Source: Gymnothorax reevesii
Taxonomy: Eukaryota > Chordata > Actinopteri > Anguilliformes > Muraenidae
Length of the DNA: 64,000 nt
Reading direction: 5' to 3'
Assembly: GCA_029721435.1 (NCBI GenBank)
Contig: CM056573.1
Location: forward strand, 74,280,001 to 74,344,000
Shown: one piece after another, positions 42,785 through 55,700 of the stretch
Position numbering within the stretch: the stretch's first letter is position 1
Layout of the letters: each line of letters starts with the position of its first letter
Notes under the pieces: model-generated
The model's database searches: none
Told to the model about the DNA's origin: nothing
Seen by the model: only the letters and a program-made list of their open reading frames with translations
Program-made: the position numbers and the translations under genes

Positions 42785-45700
42785 ATGACAACTACATCTA
42801 ACTGCAATCCAAATCAACCCATCCATTTTATTTCCTTAAATACTAAAGGTCTAAATAACCTGGTGAAAAGACAGAAAATAGGGTCCTATCTACAACAGCT
42901 AAACACGGACATAGCCTATCTGCAACAAACCCACCTTAAGAATGACCATATCAATTACCTTAAAAGAAAATGGGTTGGTCAGGTGTTCCACTCATGGTTC
43001 AATGTTAAAGCCAGAGGGACAGCAATCCTCATACATAAGGACATTCCATTCTGAGCTAAAGAGGTGACTGGTGATACAAATGGGAGATTTGTCATTGTTT
43101 CAGGCCAGTTGTTCACCAGTCCTGTCATTCTGGTCAATGTCTATGCCCCAAATTATGATGATCCCAATTTCTTTAATAAACTTTTTTCTACCATACCTGC
43201 TGACAACAACTACTACTTGATAATAGGGGGCGACTTTAACTGGGTACTCAATACTGTATTAGACAGGTCTTCAAACAAGGCCCAACCCCTTTCCACATCT
43301 GCCAAAATTATCAATAATTTCATTGCCCAAAATGGTGTCTCAGATATTTGGAGGTTTAAGTTTAATAATAAAAAAGTGAAGTTTTCCTTCTTTTCCAATA
43401 TCCATCATACATACACTCACATTGATTATTTTCTGCTGGATAATAGATTATTAGGAGATGTTAACTCCGGCTCATACCACAACATTACAATATTGGATCA
43501 TGGCGCCGTTTCATTTCATATAGCATTACCCAATTACTTTAGACCTTCACGTAATTGGAGACTTAACCCCACTCTCTTAGCTGATGAACTTTTTGTAAAT
43601 CGTGTTTCCACTCAAATTGATTTTTTTCTTGATATCAATGCCTCTCCGGAAATTTCCCATTCAACACTATGGGAGACCCTTAAGGCCTATCTTAGGGGGC
43701 TAATAATCGAGTACTTCTCCAGGGCAAAAAAAGCTAGAGAATCCAAACATAATGACATCTCAAGATTTATTGGAGAGATTGATAGCCAATACTCCACTTC
43801 CCCTATCCCAGCACTTTTTAAAGAAAGATTGCGGCTACAGACAGAATACAATTTGCTTACCACTGATAAGGCTACATATTTACTCACAAAAGCTCGATAC
43901 AATATTTATGACCTTGGGGATAAGGCTGGCAAGCTACTAGCTCAGCAAGCACGTCAAGCCCAAGCCTCTCGTCTTATTCCCAAAATTTATAATGAAATTG
44001 GTGAAATAATTACAGATCACAGGGTATATAATACTTTTAAACAGTATTATAATTGTTTATACAGCTCAGAGTGTGACGTTGACTTTTCCCAGCCCAACCT
44101 CTTCCTTGATAGCCTCAATTTCCCAGCTGTCCCAGTTGAGCAGTGTTCGCTATTTGGAGGCGAGATTTCCAATGCAGAGATTTTAGAAGCTATCAAATCT
44201 CTTAAATGCAACAAAACACCCGGACCGGATGGGTATACCTCTGAATTTTATAAAAAATTTGCGCTCAAGCTATGCCCTCTACTCCGAGCCATGTTTAATG
44301 AATCTTTTTCATCTGGTCATCTTCCGCCAACCTTACGTCAAGCCGCAATAACACTTTTACCTAAAGGGGGTAAAGACCCACTTCAGTGTGCATCTTATCG
44401 CCCAATTTCTTTACTGAATGTCGACTACAAAATTTTGTCCAGGATTTTAGCAAAAAGACTGGAAAAGATTGTCCCACATATAATTTTACCAGACCAAACA
44501 GGTTTCATTTTAAATAGACACTCTAGTTCAAATTTTAGAAGACTCTTCAATATTATGTATCCTACTTTACCCCACTCTCCTGAAATGGTCATATCACTCG
44601 ACGCTGAAAAAGCGTTTGATCGAGTAGAATCTGTTTTCAATCCTTAAAAAATTTGGATTTAAGGATCCATTCATTTCTTGGATAAAACTTCTCTATTCTC
44701 AACCTTTAGCCTCAGTAATTACTAATGGGCAACAATCTGAATATTTCCCCCTTGGCAGAGGCACACGTCAGGGCTGCTGCCTATCCCCCCTACTATTTGC
44801 CATTGCTGTAGAGCCTCTGGCTATTGCCCTTAGACAATCTAAAGACTTCCTGGGTATAAAGCGAGGTGGCCTTATGCATAAATTGTCCTTATATGCAGAC
44901 GACATTCTATTATATGTTACAGATCCATCAAAATCAGTTCCCTCCATTCTTAATATTCTAATTCAATTTGGGAAACTTTCAGGTTATAAAATCAACTTCG
45001 AAAAAAGTGAAATGTTTCCTCTTAACCAGGCAGCCAGTGCAATCCCTACATCATGTTTTCCATTTAGAATCGTAAACAAGGGCTTTAAATACTTAGGGGT
45101 AGAAGTCACACCATCTTTTTCATCCCTCTTTATTAAAAATTTGGCGTCTTATTTGAAAAATGTAAAAAGGACATGGTGAAATGGACAAACCTTCCACTCT
45201 CCATAACTGGTAGAATTAATCTCATTAAAATGATGATATTACTAAAATTTCTGTATTTGTTTCAAAACATCTATATCTTAATTAAAAAATCATTCTTTAA
45301 CTCATTGGAAAAGAGCATATTATCTTTTATTTGGAATGGTAGACCACAAAGAATTAAAAGGAAAGCTCTTCAAAGACCTAAAAAGCTTGCTGGCCTTGCC
45401 CTACCCAATTTCATCAACTATTACTGGGCATGCAATATAAAATCGATGCTACATTGGTTTGAGAGAGATGTAATCTGAGACCTGGGTCCAATTAGAGTAT
45501 CCCTCTAGCCCTCTCAATTTAGCCTCAATATTATGTGCTCCGTCACTCCCCTCTCAAAGCCAGTTTTGCTCTAATCCAGTAGTCTATCATTCGATCAGAA
45601 TTTGGCCACAATTCAGAAGACATTTCAAGTTACAGACAACATCAATATACTCACCCATCAATAACAATCATAACTTCCCACCCTCTCTTTTGGACTCCAC

Positions 45701-46588
45701 TTTTGGAGTTTGGTCCTCCAAGGGTATTAGATCTGTCTCTAATTTATATGTAGAGGGCAAGTTTGGATCGTTTACTCAACTTTCACAACTATATGATTGT
45801 CAAAGTCAAATTTTTTTCGATATCTCCAGATTAGACATTTTGTCCAGAAAAATATTAACAAATATTTTTTATTATTATCAAATAACACTGTTGATTATAT
45901 CTTATCACTATCCCCAAATTGCAAAGGCCTAATCTCTGTTCTCTATAATAATATATGTAATATTATTCCTCATTCATTGCAAGACATTAAGAGACTTTGG
46001 GAGAATGACCTTGGAAAAGAAATGGCAGATGAACAATGGAAGACTGTGCTTGACTTAATAAATACCTCCTCCTCTTGTGCCAGGCACAGCTTAATACAAC
46101 TCAAAATTATTTTGAGAGCACACTTGACCAAGGCAAGACTGGCGAAGATTTTCCCTGATGTTGACCCTTTGTGCCCTCGCTGTAATGGTGAACCAGCAGA
46201 TTATATACATATGTTCTGGTCATGCCCTAAACTTCAGACATTTTGGATTAAATTTTTTAGTTCCTATAGCATGTTGTTTCAAAAAGACATTGCTCCCAGT
46301 CCTATTTGTGCTTTATTTGGACTGATCCCTGAAACTCACTCCCTGAAAGACAAAGCTCCCACAATCATAGCATTCACCTCCCTGATTGCCAGACGTCTCA
46401 TCCATCTTTGCTGGAAGGAAAAGACACCTCCTAACTTTATAAGATGGATTACAGATGTGATGCACTTTTTAAAATTTGAGAAGATTAGATACACCCTCAA
46501 AGGCTCATTGCAAAACTTTAAAAAGATTTGGACTCCCTTTTTAGAGTACTACGAGAGTTTGCAAGAACCATTAAATAAGGATGACTAA
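42785..46588 (+). pseudogene. L1 ORF2 (endonuclease, reverse transcriptase), several breaks
   Basis: Endonuclease from FISLNTKGLNNLVKRQKIGS (ATG 42785). The usual QETHL motif reads QQTHL, so the catalytic Glu is Gln. TGA at 43052-43054 follows ILIHKDIPF. The next frame continues with GGDFNWVLN, then RT blocks NKTPGPDGYTSEFYKK, YRPISLLNVDYKILSRIL and SLDAEKAFDRVE. A frameshift near 44630 leads to GRGTRQGCCLSPLLFAIAVE and the catalytic LSLYADDILLYV (about 44880-44915). Further shifts occur near 45175, 45480 and 45800. The C-terminal CPRCNGEPADYIHMFWSC zinc knuckle lies at about 46165-46220, and the frame ends at 46588. Not active as it stands. Confidence 0.87.
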
Positions 46589-46783
46589 ATAACAATGTTA
46601 AGAATGAAGCAGTAGAAACCCCTTTATATTTTTATTTATTTACTTTATTTTATTTTTTTTCCTTCACTCCCCCTTTTTTATGTATTTATTTATTTTATAC
46701 GGAAGCCCTGAACCGCACCGTGAAAAAAAAAAATTTTGTGGTGAAGTAAAAGTGTATTTTTTTTCCTTTTGTTATTTTGCGAT

Positions 46784-46955
46784 ATTATCTCGTTATTTCG
46801 AGATAATAAGTCGTTATTTCGAGATATTATCTCGTTATTTCGAGATAATATCTCGTTATTTCGAGATATTATCTCGTTATTTCGAGATAAGATCTCGTTA
46901 TTACGAGATATTATCTCGTTATTTCGAGATAATATCTCGTTATTTCGAGATAACA
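46784..46955. repeat. 21 bp self-complementary tandem array, left arm
   Basis: About eight units of the form TCTCGTTATTTCGAGATAATA with small variation. Each unit contains the inverted pair TCTCG…CGAGA, so each can form its own hairpin. Frames across it give a repeating SLFRDNI peptide, which is an artefact of the 21-base period. Confidence 0.9.
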
Positions 46956-47988
46956 TTACGCCCTGTCTGGGCTTGAATCAATATAATCGCCCATTTTTCC
47001 GAGGATGCATCGGCTGGTAACTTGTGTGAACATGACAGCAGGCATATCACAGAATTCCTTTCGGCATCTAAGCGGGAGCGGGACGCTCCTGAGAGAGAAG
47101 GGCAGGGTTACGTTTCCCAAAAGCATAGATGCTAACTAAACAAGTTACACTAACATGGCAATATCCCCCGCCGCCTCAATTTTTTGTGTCCGTAGGGACG
47201 GACGGACGGAGCTCAATGCTATATCCCTCGCTTCGCGCTAATCGGGGGATACTTAGCAATGTACATAGTTCGTTACGCACCATGTTCCTGTATTTGATTG
47301 CGTACCTGTCATGTAAACGAGTTCAATAACCCGATTAAGGTCATTTTCCGATTCGAAATATTCCGAATAAGACCCCTGGCATATGCCTGTTTTAATCGGA
47401 ATATTGGCTCATGTATACACCTTAATCAGAATATGCCCTCGAACTGAATATTCAACCACGTCTGCGCCTGTTCACTTCGCAAGGAATTAGCATTTTTGGA
47501 GCAAAGAGGAGACGACTGTATGCATAATGAAAGACATGAATATATTGTAATATATCGATGGGCGAAAGCACCGTAACAACGATTTAATTATGGTGGGCGA
47601 AAAGTGGAGAGAGACTGGTTTTGTGTTGACTGACTAGCGCCAACCCAATTCAGCATCGCTGGAAAACTCTGAAGGCAGCATATTCCAAAGCGAAAAAATA
47701 AAGGCAATGACTTTTTTTTAACGCCAGTCGTAATCTTGCTCCAATTACCCATTCTTAAGATCTTCCGTATGTTCATGCACAATGTAGGAAATCCGGACTT
47801 GGAGCCATAGACTGATTTATACAGTCTGCTTATACAACGGCATTAAGGATAACGCACAATTAATGCATCTTGTATGTTACCATGTATCTTAAAAGAATGA
47901 AACAACACCAGCATTACGTTTTAACAAGTTTAATAATACATGTATGAATATTTAGGTAATAGAATTATGTATAATTAACATGAATTAA

Positions 47989-48158
47989 GCTGCTTTCACA
48001 CCGGACGCGAAACGAATTTTTCGCAAGACAGGTTACATTCAAATTCAATGCAAAGACGCAAATACGCGTGGATTCGCGTCTTTGCATTGACTTTTGAAAG
48101 TGATCTGTCGTAGGCCTACGAAAAATTCATTCGAGTCCAGTGTGAAAGTGGCTTTATT
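47989..48158. mobile_element. Palindromic MITE inside the foldback loop
   Basis: The left half begins TTAAGCTGCTTTCACACCGG and the right half ends CCAGTGTGAAAGTGGCTTTA; the two halves are complementary over about 75 bases around TTTGCATTGA/TCAATGCAAAG. A piece of the same sequence recurs at about 53635-53680. Confidence 0.7.
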
Positions 48159-48729
48159 GTAAACATTCACAACGATATTTTTGAGTAAAGAAATACAGAT
48201 TCAGACCGACAAAAACAATTAAAAACATCTATTTTGATTAATGCACATTCGGATTCAACATTTATAGCCTAACAACATAACCATATGGAATATCTTATTT
48301 ATTATGAAATAATTAATCGGAACAATGACACGGATTAGAAAACAATAGGAAGGTACGCAATCAAATACAGGAACATGGTGCGTAAACGCAGTCACTGACT
48401 GTGAATGGACGAACGATGTACATTGCTAAGTATCCCCCGATTAGCGCGAAGCGGGGGATATAGCATTGAGCTCCGTCCGTCCGTCCCTACGGACACAAAA
48501 CATTGAGGCGGCGGGGAATATTGCCATGTTAGTGTAACTTGTTTAGTTGGCATCTATGCTTTTGGGAAACGTAACCCTGCCCTTCTCTCTCAGGAGCGTC
48601 CCGCTCCCGCTTAGATGCCGAAAGGAATTCTGTTATATGCCTGCTGTCATGTTCACACAAGTTACCAGCCGATGCATCCTCGGAAAAATGGGCGATTATA
48701 TTGATTCAAGCCCAGACAGGGCGTAATGT

Positions 48730-48840
48730 TATCTCGAAATAACGAGATAATATCTCGTAATAACGAGATCTTATCTCGAAATAACGAGATCTTATCTCGA
48801 AATAACGAGATATTATCTCGAAATAACGAGATAATATCGC
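48730..48840. repeat. 21 bp self-complementary tandem array, right arm
   Basis: About five to six units of the same repeat as at 46784-46955 on the opposite strand. The lower copy number accounts for much of the length difference between the arms. Confidence 0.88.
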
Positions 48841-49596
48841 AAAATAACAAAAGGAAAAAAATTACACTTTTACTTCACCACAAAAATTTTTTTTTCACAG
48901 TGCGGTTCAGGGCTTCCGTAATTTTAGTTTATCTTACCTGTATTGTGAATATGTTTTAACTTATCCTTGTACATCGCATAATACATTTTGTACTAATGTA
49001 ATAGTTGGTTGGACAAATTTTTATTTTTAATGGTTAATTTTAATTTATTCAATTTATACTTCTGTAATAGTTGGTTGGACAGACACTTTGATGGACGATT
49101 ATTTTTATGTAGATCTGGACTTACGGGGACAAGTAGGGATGATTGGGTGGGTTGGGTGGTAAGGGAAATTTGGGAGGGTACTTTTCAATTCTGTAATCAC
49201 TCAAATAATGCAGCTGTCCTATGCTTTTGTATTTTTCTGTTTTGAAATGCTGCTAAGAACTGTATGGAGAATATAATGAAAAATTAATTAAAATTGTTAA
49301 ACAAAAAAAAAAGGACATTTGATTTGTTTTTCTGTGCTCGGTCTCAGTCACAAATATACTCAAAAGGTAGAAGAAGTAAAAGAAGCATTTTTCTGGCCTC
49401 TCGCACTGCCGATAGTTGAAGAATTTAAAGTTAATCCAAGTAACTAGATAATTTATTGGTTAGTAACTATAATGTGATTACTTAAGCTATCAAAGTAACG
49501 CATCACATTACTGCGTAACTGATAAATGTAATCTTATTACAGTAATTAGTTACTTTGTCATGCATTACCCCCAACACTGATTAGGGGAAACCAGGG

Positions 49597-52500
49597 TTGA
49601 TTGTCACACAGATTGGTTGTCACAGTGCTAATTACAGTTACTCTAGAGGGCGCTGTGAAATTATGTTGATATCAAACAATTGGGCTGCTATCCTGCTCAT
49701 TTTGTGCTGGTCATTTTGCAGAACACACACAAAACATTGAGGTGAGGAGATATTTTGTACAGTAATTTTTATGCATTAAAGTAATTTTTCACATTGATGC
49801 TGTTTTTGTAATGGTAAAAGCTTGTAGGTTATTAGTCTTTTAAAAACCAAACACATTAAAAAGTCAAGGGTAATAGCTTTGATTTGAGTCAACTTTTAGC
49901 TAGTAAGCTCAAGCCATGTGGTAGCTAGCCAAAAATGTTTCTCAAGATGTCAGTTGGGGATGGTTGTCTCACTGCTCTGGAGGTTGGTTGTCACGCGTGT
50001 GACAACCAATCTCCAGTGTATAAGAAATGTTTTTTTAGCTGTGGATATGCAGGCAGAGATATTTGTTTGTTTCTCTTCAGCAGAATGGTCAGGAACTTCA
50101 AAAGAATGACAGACAGGGCTAGCACGCCACCAATTATTATGCTTTTGGCTGTGAAGTAGCTTAAAATAGCAGGCAAAAGCATACGCACCACAGCTAAGGA
50201 CTTAGATATTAACTACTGAACATTGACCTGTTACTGCAAAAAAATTTCCACTAAGGAGATAGGGTAGAACAACCATTCCATCAGTGCTTTTGGGTATGTC
50301 AAAAATCATAAGATTTTCAGTAATGACCAAGAAAAGCAGCTGGAAAACTATATCATGAAGGCTTCTGATATTTATTATGGTCTTTCTCTGATAGAGGTCC
50401 ACCGTCTTGCGTACCAGTTTGAGGGTAGCAAAAAAAGTGGCTATTCCACAGCCCTGGTGTGAGGCTAGTCGAGCCAGTGCAGACTGGTTCAGTGGCTTCC
50501 TCAAACACCATCGATCTCTCTCCATCCTATCGTATCACCAGAAGCCACAAGCTTGGCACGCGCCACAAGCTGCAACAGGGAGAGAGTTGACATGTTCTTC
50601 AACAACCTGGAGAAGATCATGTTGAAACACAAGTTTAGGCCTAACGACATATGCAATATAGGTGAGACTGGTGTAACCACTGGACATAACCCAAACAATG
50701 TTGTGGCTTGGAAAGGCTACAAACAAGTAGGCAGCCTCACTTCAGCCGAAAGGGGAACCCTTGTGACCATCGCCAGTGCTGTTTCGGCAACTGGAAAGAA
50801 CATCCCGCCCTACTTTGTTTTTCCCTGGGTGAATTACAGAGACTACTTCCTGCGAAATAGGCCTGTTGGAAGAAGAGGGGGCACCAACATATCTGGCTGG
50901 ATGATGGGGAACATTTCGTGGACTTCCTAAACCACTTCGTCACCCACACAAAATGTTCAAAGGAGAAGCTCTCGCTCCTTATTTTGGAAAATCATGGGTT
51001 GGATCTCTCCATGGATGGCCTTGACTATGCCAAAGAAAATTGGTGTGGTCATCCTTTCGTTCCCACCGCAAGAGCTCCGGCTCTTTGATAAGTCAGTGTT
51101 TGGACCTTTCAAGAGACACATCAACTCTGTCTGTGAAGCATGGATGCTGCAAAATCCGGGAGAGAGAATGTCAATTTATGATATCCCGGCAATTGTGGCC
51201 ATTGCCTACCCACTAGCTGCATCTCTGACAAACATCCAGTCAGCCTTCAGAGTATGCTACCCATCCAACAGAGATGTCTTTGAAGAATCTGAGTTTGCCC
51301 CGTCTTTTGTCACTGATCGACCCCTGACTCCTACCACCTCCACCGTGGTACAGCAGCCTCTGGCTTCTCCCTCTTCCCCAGGTGTATGGCAGGCCCTGGC
51401 TCCTCCTACCACCACTGGGATACAGCAGTCCCTGGCTTCTCCCATCTCCCCAAGGCCCTGACTCAGGCCTTCTTCACAAGTTTGCCAATCCTAGAGGATG
51501 TTAGGCTCTATGCAAAGGCTGGTCCAAGGAAACTAGTCCAGCAAAGGAAAAAAACACAAAAGTGTGGTACTAACTTATACACTTGTTAAAGCAGAGATTG
51601 AAAACCAGAAAATGGCCACTGATGCTAAAAAGAGACTATTCAACCAGCCAAGGAGGACGCCAACAGATGCTCCCCAGCCAACCACAAGTGGAGCCCCACT
51701 TAAAAAGAAGCAGAGCAAGAGGAAGGCCAGAAAGAAGAGGCAAGAGGAAGAGTCCTCTGATGAAAAGGAATGTTTCTGCCAGGTCTGTATTATGCCGTAC
51801 ACCAATCTAAGGAAGTATGGCTCCAATGTGCCGTCTGCCGCTCAAAAACTGGGCTCAAAAAGATTGCTCCCCTGGCAATCCAGGGGCATATTTTTGTCAG
51901 AACTGTGACTTGTGATTCTGAGTAAGGTACAGGGTTTGCTAGATGACACACTCCACTGAAAATGCAGAGAAATTCAGTCAATGTTTGATTAACTTCTGAT
52001 CAAATTATTTAATGAGGATAAATCGCTTCAGAAAGACAGCATGGGTAACATTGTCATCCATATGTTCTTTGGTGTTTTTGATTACACACACCGTGTTGCT
52101 TTAGTTCTTCATTAGAAAACAATGTTGAGTTAAAAGAGTTACATACTTCAACCTTGGCTGCTTGACCCTTTAACAAAAATTCCTGGTCATATTCTGATGG
52201 AGATAAGTCTATTCCACTCTCTGTTATATTCATAATTACTTGTTATAAAAAAATAGCTTTAATAAAGGCTTGATTTTTTTTCGGCTCTCTAATTCCTTCA
52301 TTTCACTTCTCATTTTGGAGGACAATTCAAACATCTGATTCAAATTCATGAATTAAACACACAGGGCATTAATGAGCACCGTTATAGAGGTGGTGTTCAT
52401 TTCAAAACTTGGCATTTCAAGCTTAAACAAGAGCAACGCAGAGCGTGGCATATGCCCCTGCCTGCATGTTGATCAAGGGCATACTGAGATGGCTGCTGTG

Positions 52501-52793
52501 GCGGCCATATTAGATATCACACGATGCTGGTTTTCGAAAGGAACCTTCCTCTAGCCACTCCCAATACGCCATTAAGAAATGGCATCAATCTGACAAGGGA
52601 TTCTATAGTTATCCCACGGAAACAAAAAGTTAACGGACGACGGACGGACATGGTGTCGACATAATGCCTCCTTTCCTCTTTGGAGGGCAGGGGCACAAAA
52701 ACTAAAAACTTACACATTTTTTAAAATCTAATTTTTAAAATAACTACAGGGACAACCAACCCCGTACCTTGTGACAAACAACCCTGTGACAAT
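49597..52793 (+). mobile_element. Pogo-like DNA transposon, degenerate
   Basis: The left end CAGGGTTGATTGTCACACAG and the complement of the right end CAGGGTTGTTTGTCACAAGG are inverted repeats, each followed by a second TTGGTTGTC motif (about 49612 and 52745-52757). A further TTGGTTGTCAC lies at about 49984. It carries a degenerate DDE_1 transposase. The exact outer boundary and TA duplication are unclear. A CGGACGACGGACGG repeat copy lies in the 3' part (52630-52650). Confidence 0.7.
50088..51915 (+). pseudogene. Pogo/Tigger-type DDE transposase with C-terminal PHD-like finger
   Basis: Many-times interrupted gene. The N-terminal HTH region is seen as MVRNFKRMTDRASTPPIIML, then GKSIRTTAKDLDINY-like and [20 protein letters not shown]. 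The CENP-B-like HTH follows with ADWFSGFLKHHRSLS and RERVDMFFNNLEKIMLKHKF. In the DDE_1 core the first Asp is Gly (CNIGETGV, 50661-50663), the second is Glu (LILENHG, 50987-50989) and the third is kept (LFDKSVFGPFK, 51086-51088). Near 51765-51905, over two frames, CFCQVC…CAVC…DCSPGNPGAYFCQNCD forms a PHD-type zinc finger. Breaks near 50160, 50270, 50460, 50930 and 51470 rule out function. Confidence 0.8.
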
Positions 52794-52799
52794 GTGTCA

Positions 52800-55700
52800 G
52801 AGTGTTTTTCATTGTTAATTGTTACTGCCAGTTTGGTATGCCAGTTTACAAATATCTGCAGTATCACTTTGCTAAACAGTTATGTTTAGGATTTATAAGC
52901 TCCTGTATACGAAAAAAGTGAATAATTATAAAAAACGTGCATGTAAGTAAAAAAATATTTTTATATGAAGCCATGGTCTTTAGATAAAATAATTTGGTGA
53001 GTAGATACACCTTATATGAGGCAATCTTTAGAAAAAAAATGAAGGTCCTAAACCCCTAGCCACATGGTCAAACCAGGAGACAAAATTGGCCCATTTTCGA
53101 GCCCTACGAGGCAAGGGCTTATGTTAAAACTTTTATAATTCATCACCTAACTGTGTTATCCTGGCAGAAATGTACATGTGAATAGATAATGACCATCATT
53201 GTGTTATGAGGAAAAAATTCTAACTTGTTCCATATTTTCAGGAGGGCTCCTATAGTTTCACCTTATTTTGGCTCATTTTGGTCAAAAAGCCATTTTTTTT
53301 CCTCATATAGAGTGAGAAATATGCATCTCAGAGGCTATCTGATGCCATAATTGAAAAAAACTGGATGCCAATCAGTAAATATTTGCAATATTAGCTTTCT
53401 AGAAGAGTCCATTATAAAATTGTAAGCCCCTGAAGTTGGAAAAAGATGCGTTTTTCACATGCGGCATTTTTAAGGCCAAATTTCAAAGGCCTATATTTTT
53501 TAAACTATGAGGAATTGACAGCTAATCTTTCGCATGGTGGGTAGAGCCATATATATCTACATTTAAGAATTTTTCTAGCAAAATCTGAGGTGGTGACCTG
53601 GGGACCCTTAAGTGAGTTGGCATGGAATGACCCATTCACGTCTTTGCATTGACTTTGAATGTAATCTGTCGGTATTCGTTCGCTATATCTTAGCTAAATA
53701 CTATTCCGCTAATTTTCAGGTGAGGAACTATTATCAGTGTACATTTGGAATACTGCTTTACGATGTTTTTTGTCTAATATGTTCCAATGTTTTCGTAATA
53801 GAGAAACTCCACAACAGCCGGCGGAGCGTAGCCAAGCTAAGTACCTTAACTTGCTCACGCTCACAGACCCCTCTTACCCTGGCTGATGGCGGAGGAAGTC
53901 GCTCACTGGCTGAATAGCTAGCTGAATAGCTGAAATAGCTGAAACTAGGCAGCAAGGGTTTCTCAATTCAGTCAATTGAGCAGCTAGGTACAAACTAATA
54001 TGACATAATAATTATGGAAAGATACTGCGTGCACGCTGTCGAGCTATTTAAGTAACGTTAAATATGAGATTGGCGCTTAGCTAAGTTTCTATCAGCACCC
54101 AGGAGCAAAAGCTAGCACCTGCTCTTCTCCTGTCAGGAAAACTGTGGTCTCCATGTCCTAACATGCTGGGGTTTGTGAACCTGTTGCACACATAATGATT
54201 TGGCATGATCACCAGAATTGAACTGCACTGTAAAACAAGCTAAATAATACACATACACCAAAAGACAACCGCTCAGACTCAATACCACCTACTACTTCAC
54301 AATAGTCAGAGGCAGATTCAGGTGCCATGCGTTCCTCTTCTTACGTCATATGACGCGACACTTGGGAAAAAAATTACTTTTAAGGGTCTCGCTCATAAAG
54401 ACCACCTTTTACTCTGATTTTATTTGTCCTTATGTCCAAAAAAATCCGAAAATGTGTTTTAAAATCGTCATTTTACACAAGATTATATATAAATCTCATT
54501 TGGCCATTTAACCTGCAAGTTACACTTTAATGTAGGAATGAATACTGAAAGATGTTTTGATAAGGAGTAATTCTCACAAGAGTAAAAAGTGTGACAGTTA
54601 GTCTAGTCTCTCCTACAATAGAGTTAAATAAGGGTAAAATAAAAATAAATAAAAGAGTTCAAGGAACCTTGTTTCCTGTTTTGTTTTGTGCCTAGTCATG
54701 TGCCTAAGGCATAATAAATACAAATACAACCTAGTCCATCCTTGCACCTTAGTCCAGTTAGCACCTTCCTGTCCTCCATGCCTGTCCCAAGGGTATGTGA
54801 CACAAGCCTTGCGACTGTAACCTAAACTCCTCAAAGAACACAATTTTAATGTTGTATCTCGAAAATGTCGATGCTAATTTATAATTTTAAAAAAAGATAA
54901 CAGTTTATGCTCTTCAATCCAAATAGGCCTGTCACCCGTACGTGATGGGTTGGAACACATAGTAAAAGCAAAGAAGTACAAATGATGTTAAGGCCTTCGA
55001 CTCTTATTAAAACTCTTTTTGAACTCTTAGTAACGTGACCTTCGTAATAAAACGCAGACGTGACCATGCAAAAATGCATTGCAGTAGACAAAATACATCA
55101 ATGTTAAAGCAGCTGAAACTGCTATGGTTTTCCCGCCTTGTGCTTCAGTCAACCCAAAAACGGCACTTCATTTTAAGACATGATCTCATGCACAAAGCCT
55201 TCTGTTATAATCCTCGATAAACTTTCCAAGTCAGTGTTTTCTGGCCTCAATCTGCTTAGCCAATATAGCTTGTATAAGCATAGCTCTCTCTTGCTTCTTT
55301 CTTGTCGGTATACCGAGGCACACTTGAGACTTTGGCGGGGTCTGACATCAATCCGTAATATATGTGACTAGCCTGTTACGTTTTAATGACAGTATTCAAA
55401 ACATAGAACCACTGTTCAATAAAATAGAGCCACTCTGAACTCAACTTTTAAAATTAAAGACATTCTGGTCATAGAACGCATGTTTTTCTCTTTATGTATG
55501 GCCTATTGATGTCGCCGGAAAAAGAATTTTATTTTGTTTTTATCTTACAGCAAGTCATATCTGTAATAGGCCTATTGCAGATTGGTGAGACATTATTTGA
55601 AGTCCAGTTGAAGTTCATTTCTCGTTCAACTGGTCGCTGTGTGAGCATTTTTCTTACGAATTGCACTCACTGCAGGAAGTAGGCCTATACCCTATTGTGC

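Larger units (their letters stand above)
46698..48920. mobile_element. Foldback-like element with arms of about 0.6 kb
   Basis: Left arm 46698-47306 and right arm 48352-48920 are near-identical inverted repeats starting CGGAAGCCCTGAACCGCAC, with TA on each outer side. The arms contain a 21 bp tandem array, then TGTGAACATGACAGCAGGCA, a CGGACGGACGG / TATAGCATTGAGCTC block, and end at GTATTTGATTGCGTACC. They differ by tandem-unit number and an indel of about 25 bp. The middle (47307-48351) holds no gene. It sits in the L1 3' UTR and is therefore younger than the L1. Confidence 0.85.
40796..49311 (+). mobile_element. Full-length L1 retrotransposon carrying a nested palindromic element
   Basis: Bounded by AAAAAGGACATTTG at 40782-40795 and again after a poly-A tail at 49308-49321, a clear target duplication. 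It has a 5' UTR, ORF1, ORF2 and a 3' UTR in order. The 3' UTR is interrupted by the inverted-repeat element at 46698-48920. Without that insert the L1 is about 6.3 kb, normal full length. ORF1 and ORF2 both carry breaks. Confidence 0.88.

Noticed and set aside
46784..46955. Possible CRISPR-like array
   Set aside because: Units are directly adjacent with no unique spacers; it is a plain tandem repeat in a eukaryotic transposon.
46680..47020. Open frames with a repeating SLFRDNI / SRNNEII peptide
   Set aside because: Direct product of the 21 bp tandem array read in either direction; the same pattern appears inverted at 48662-48959.
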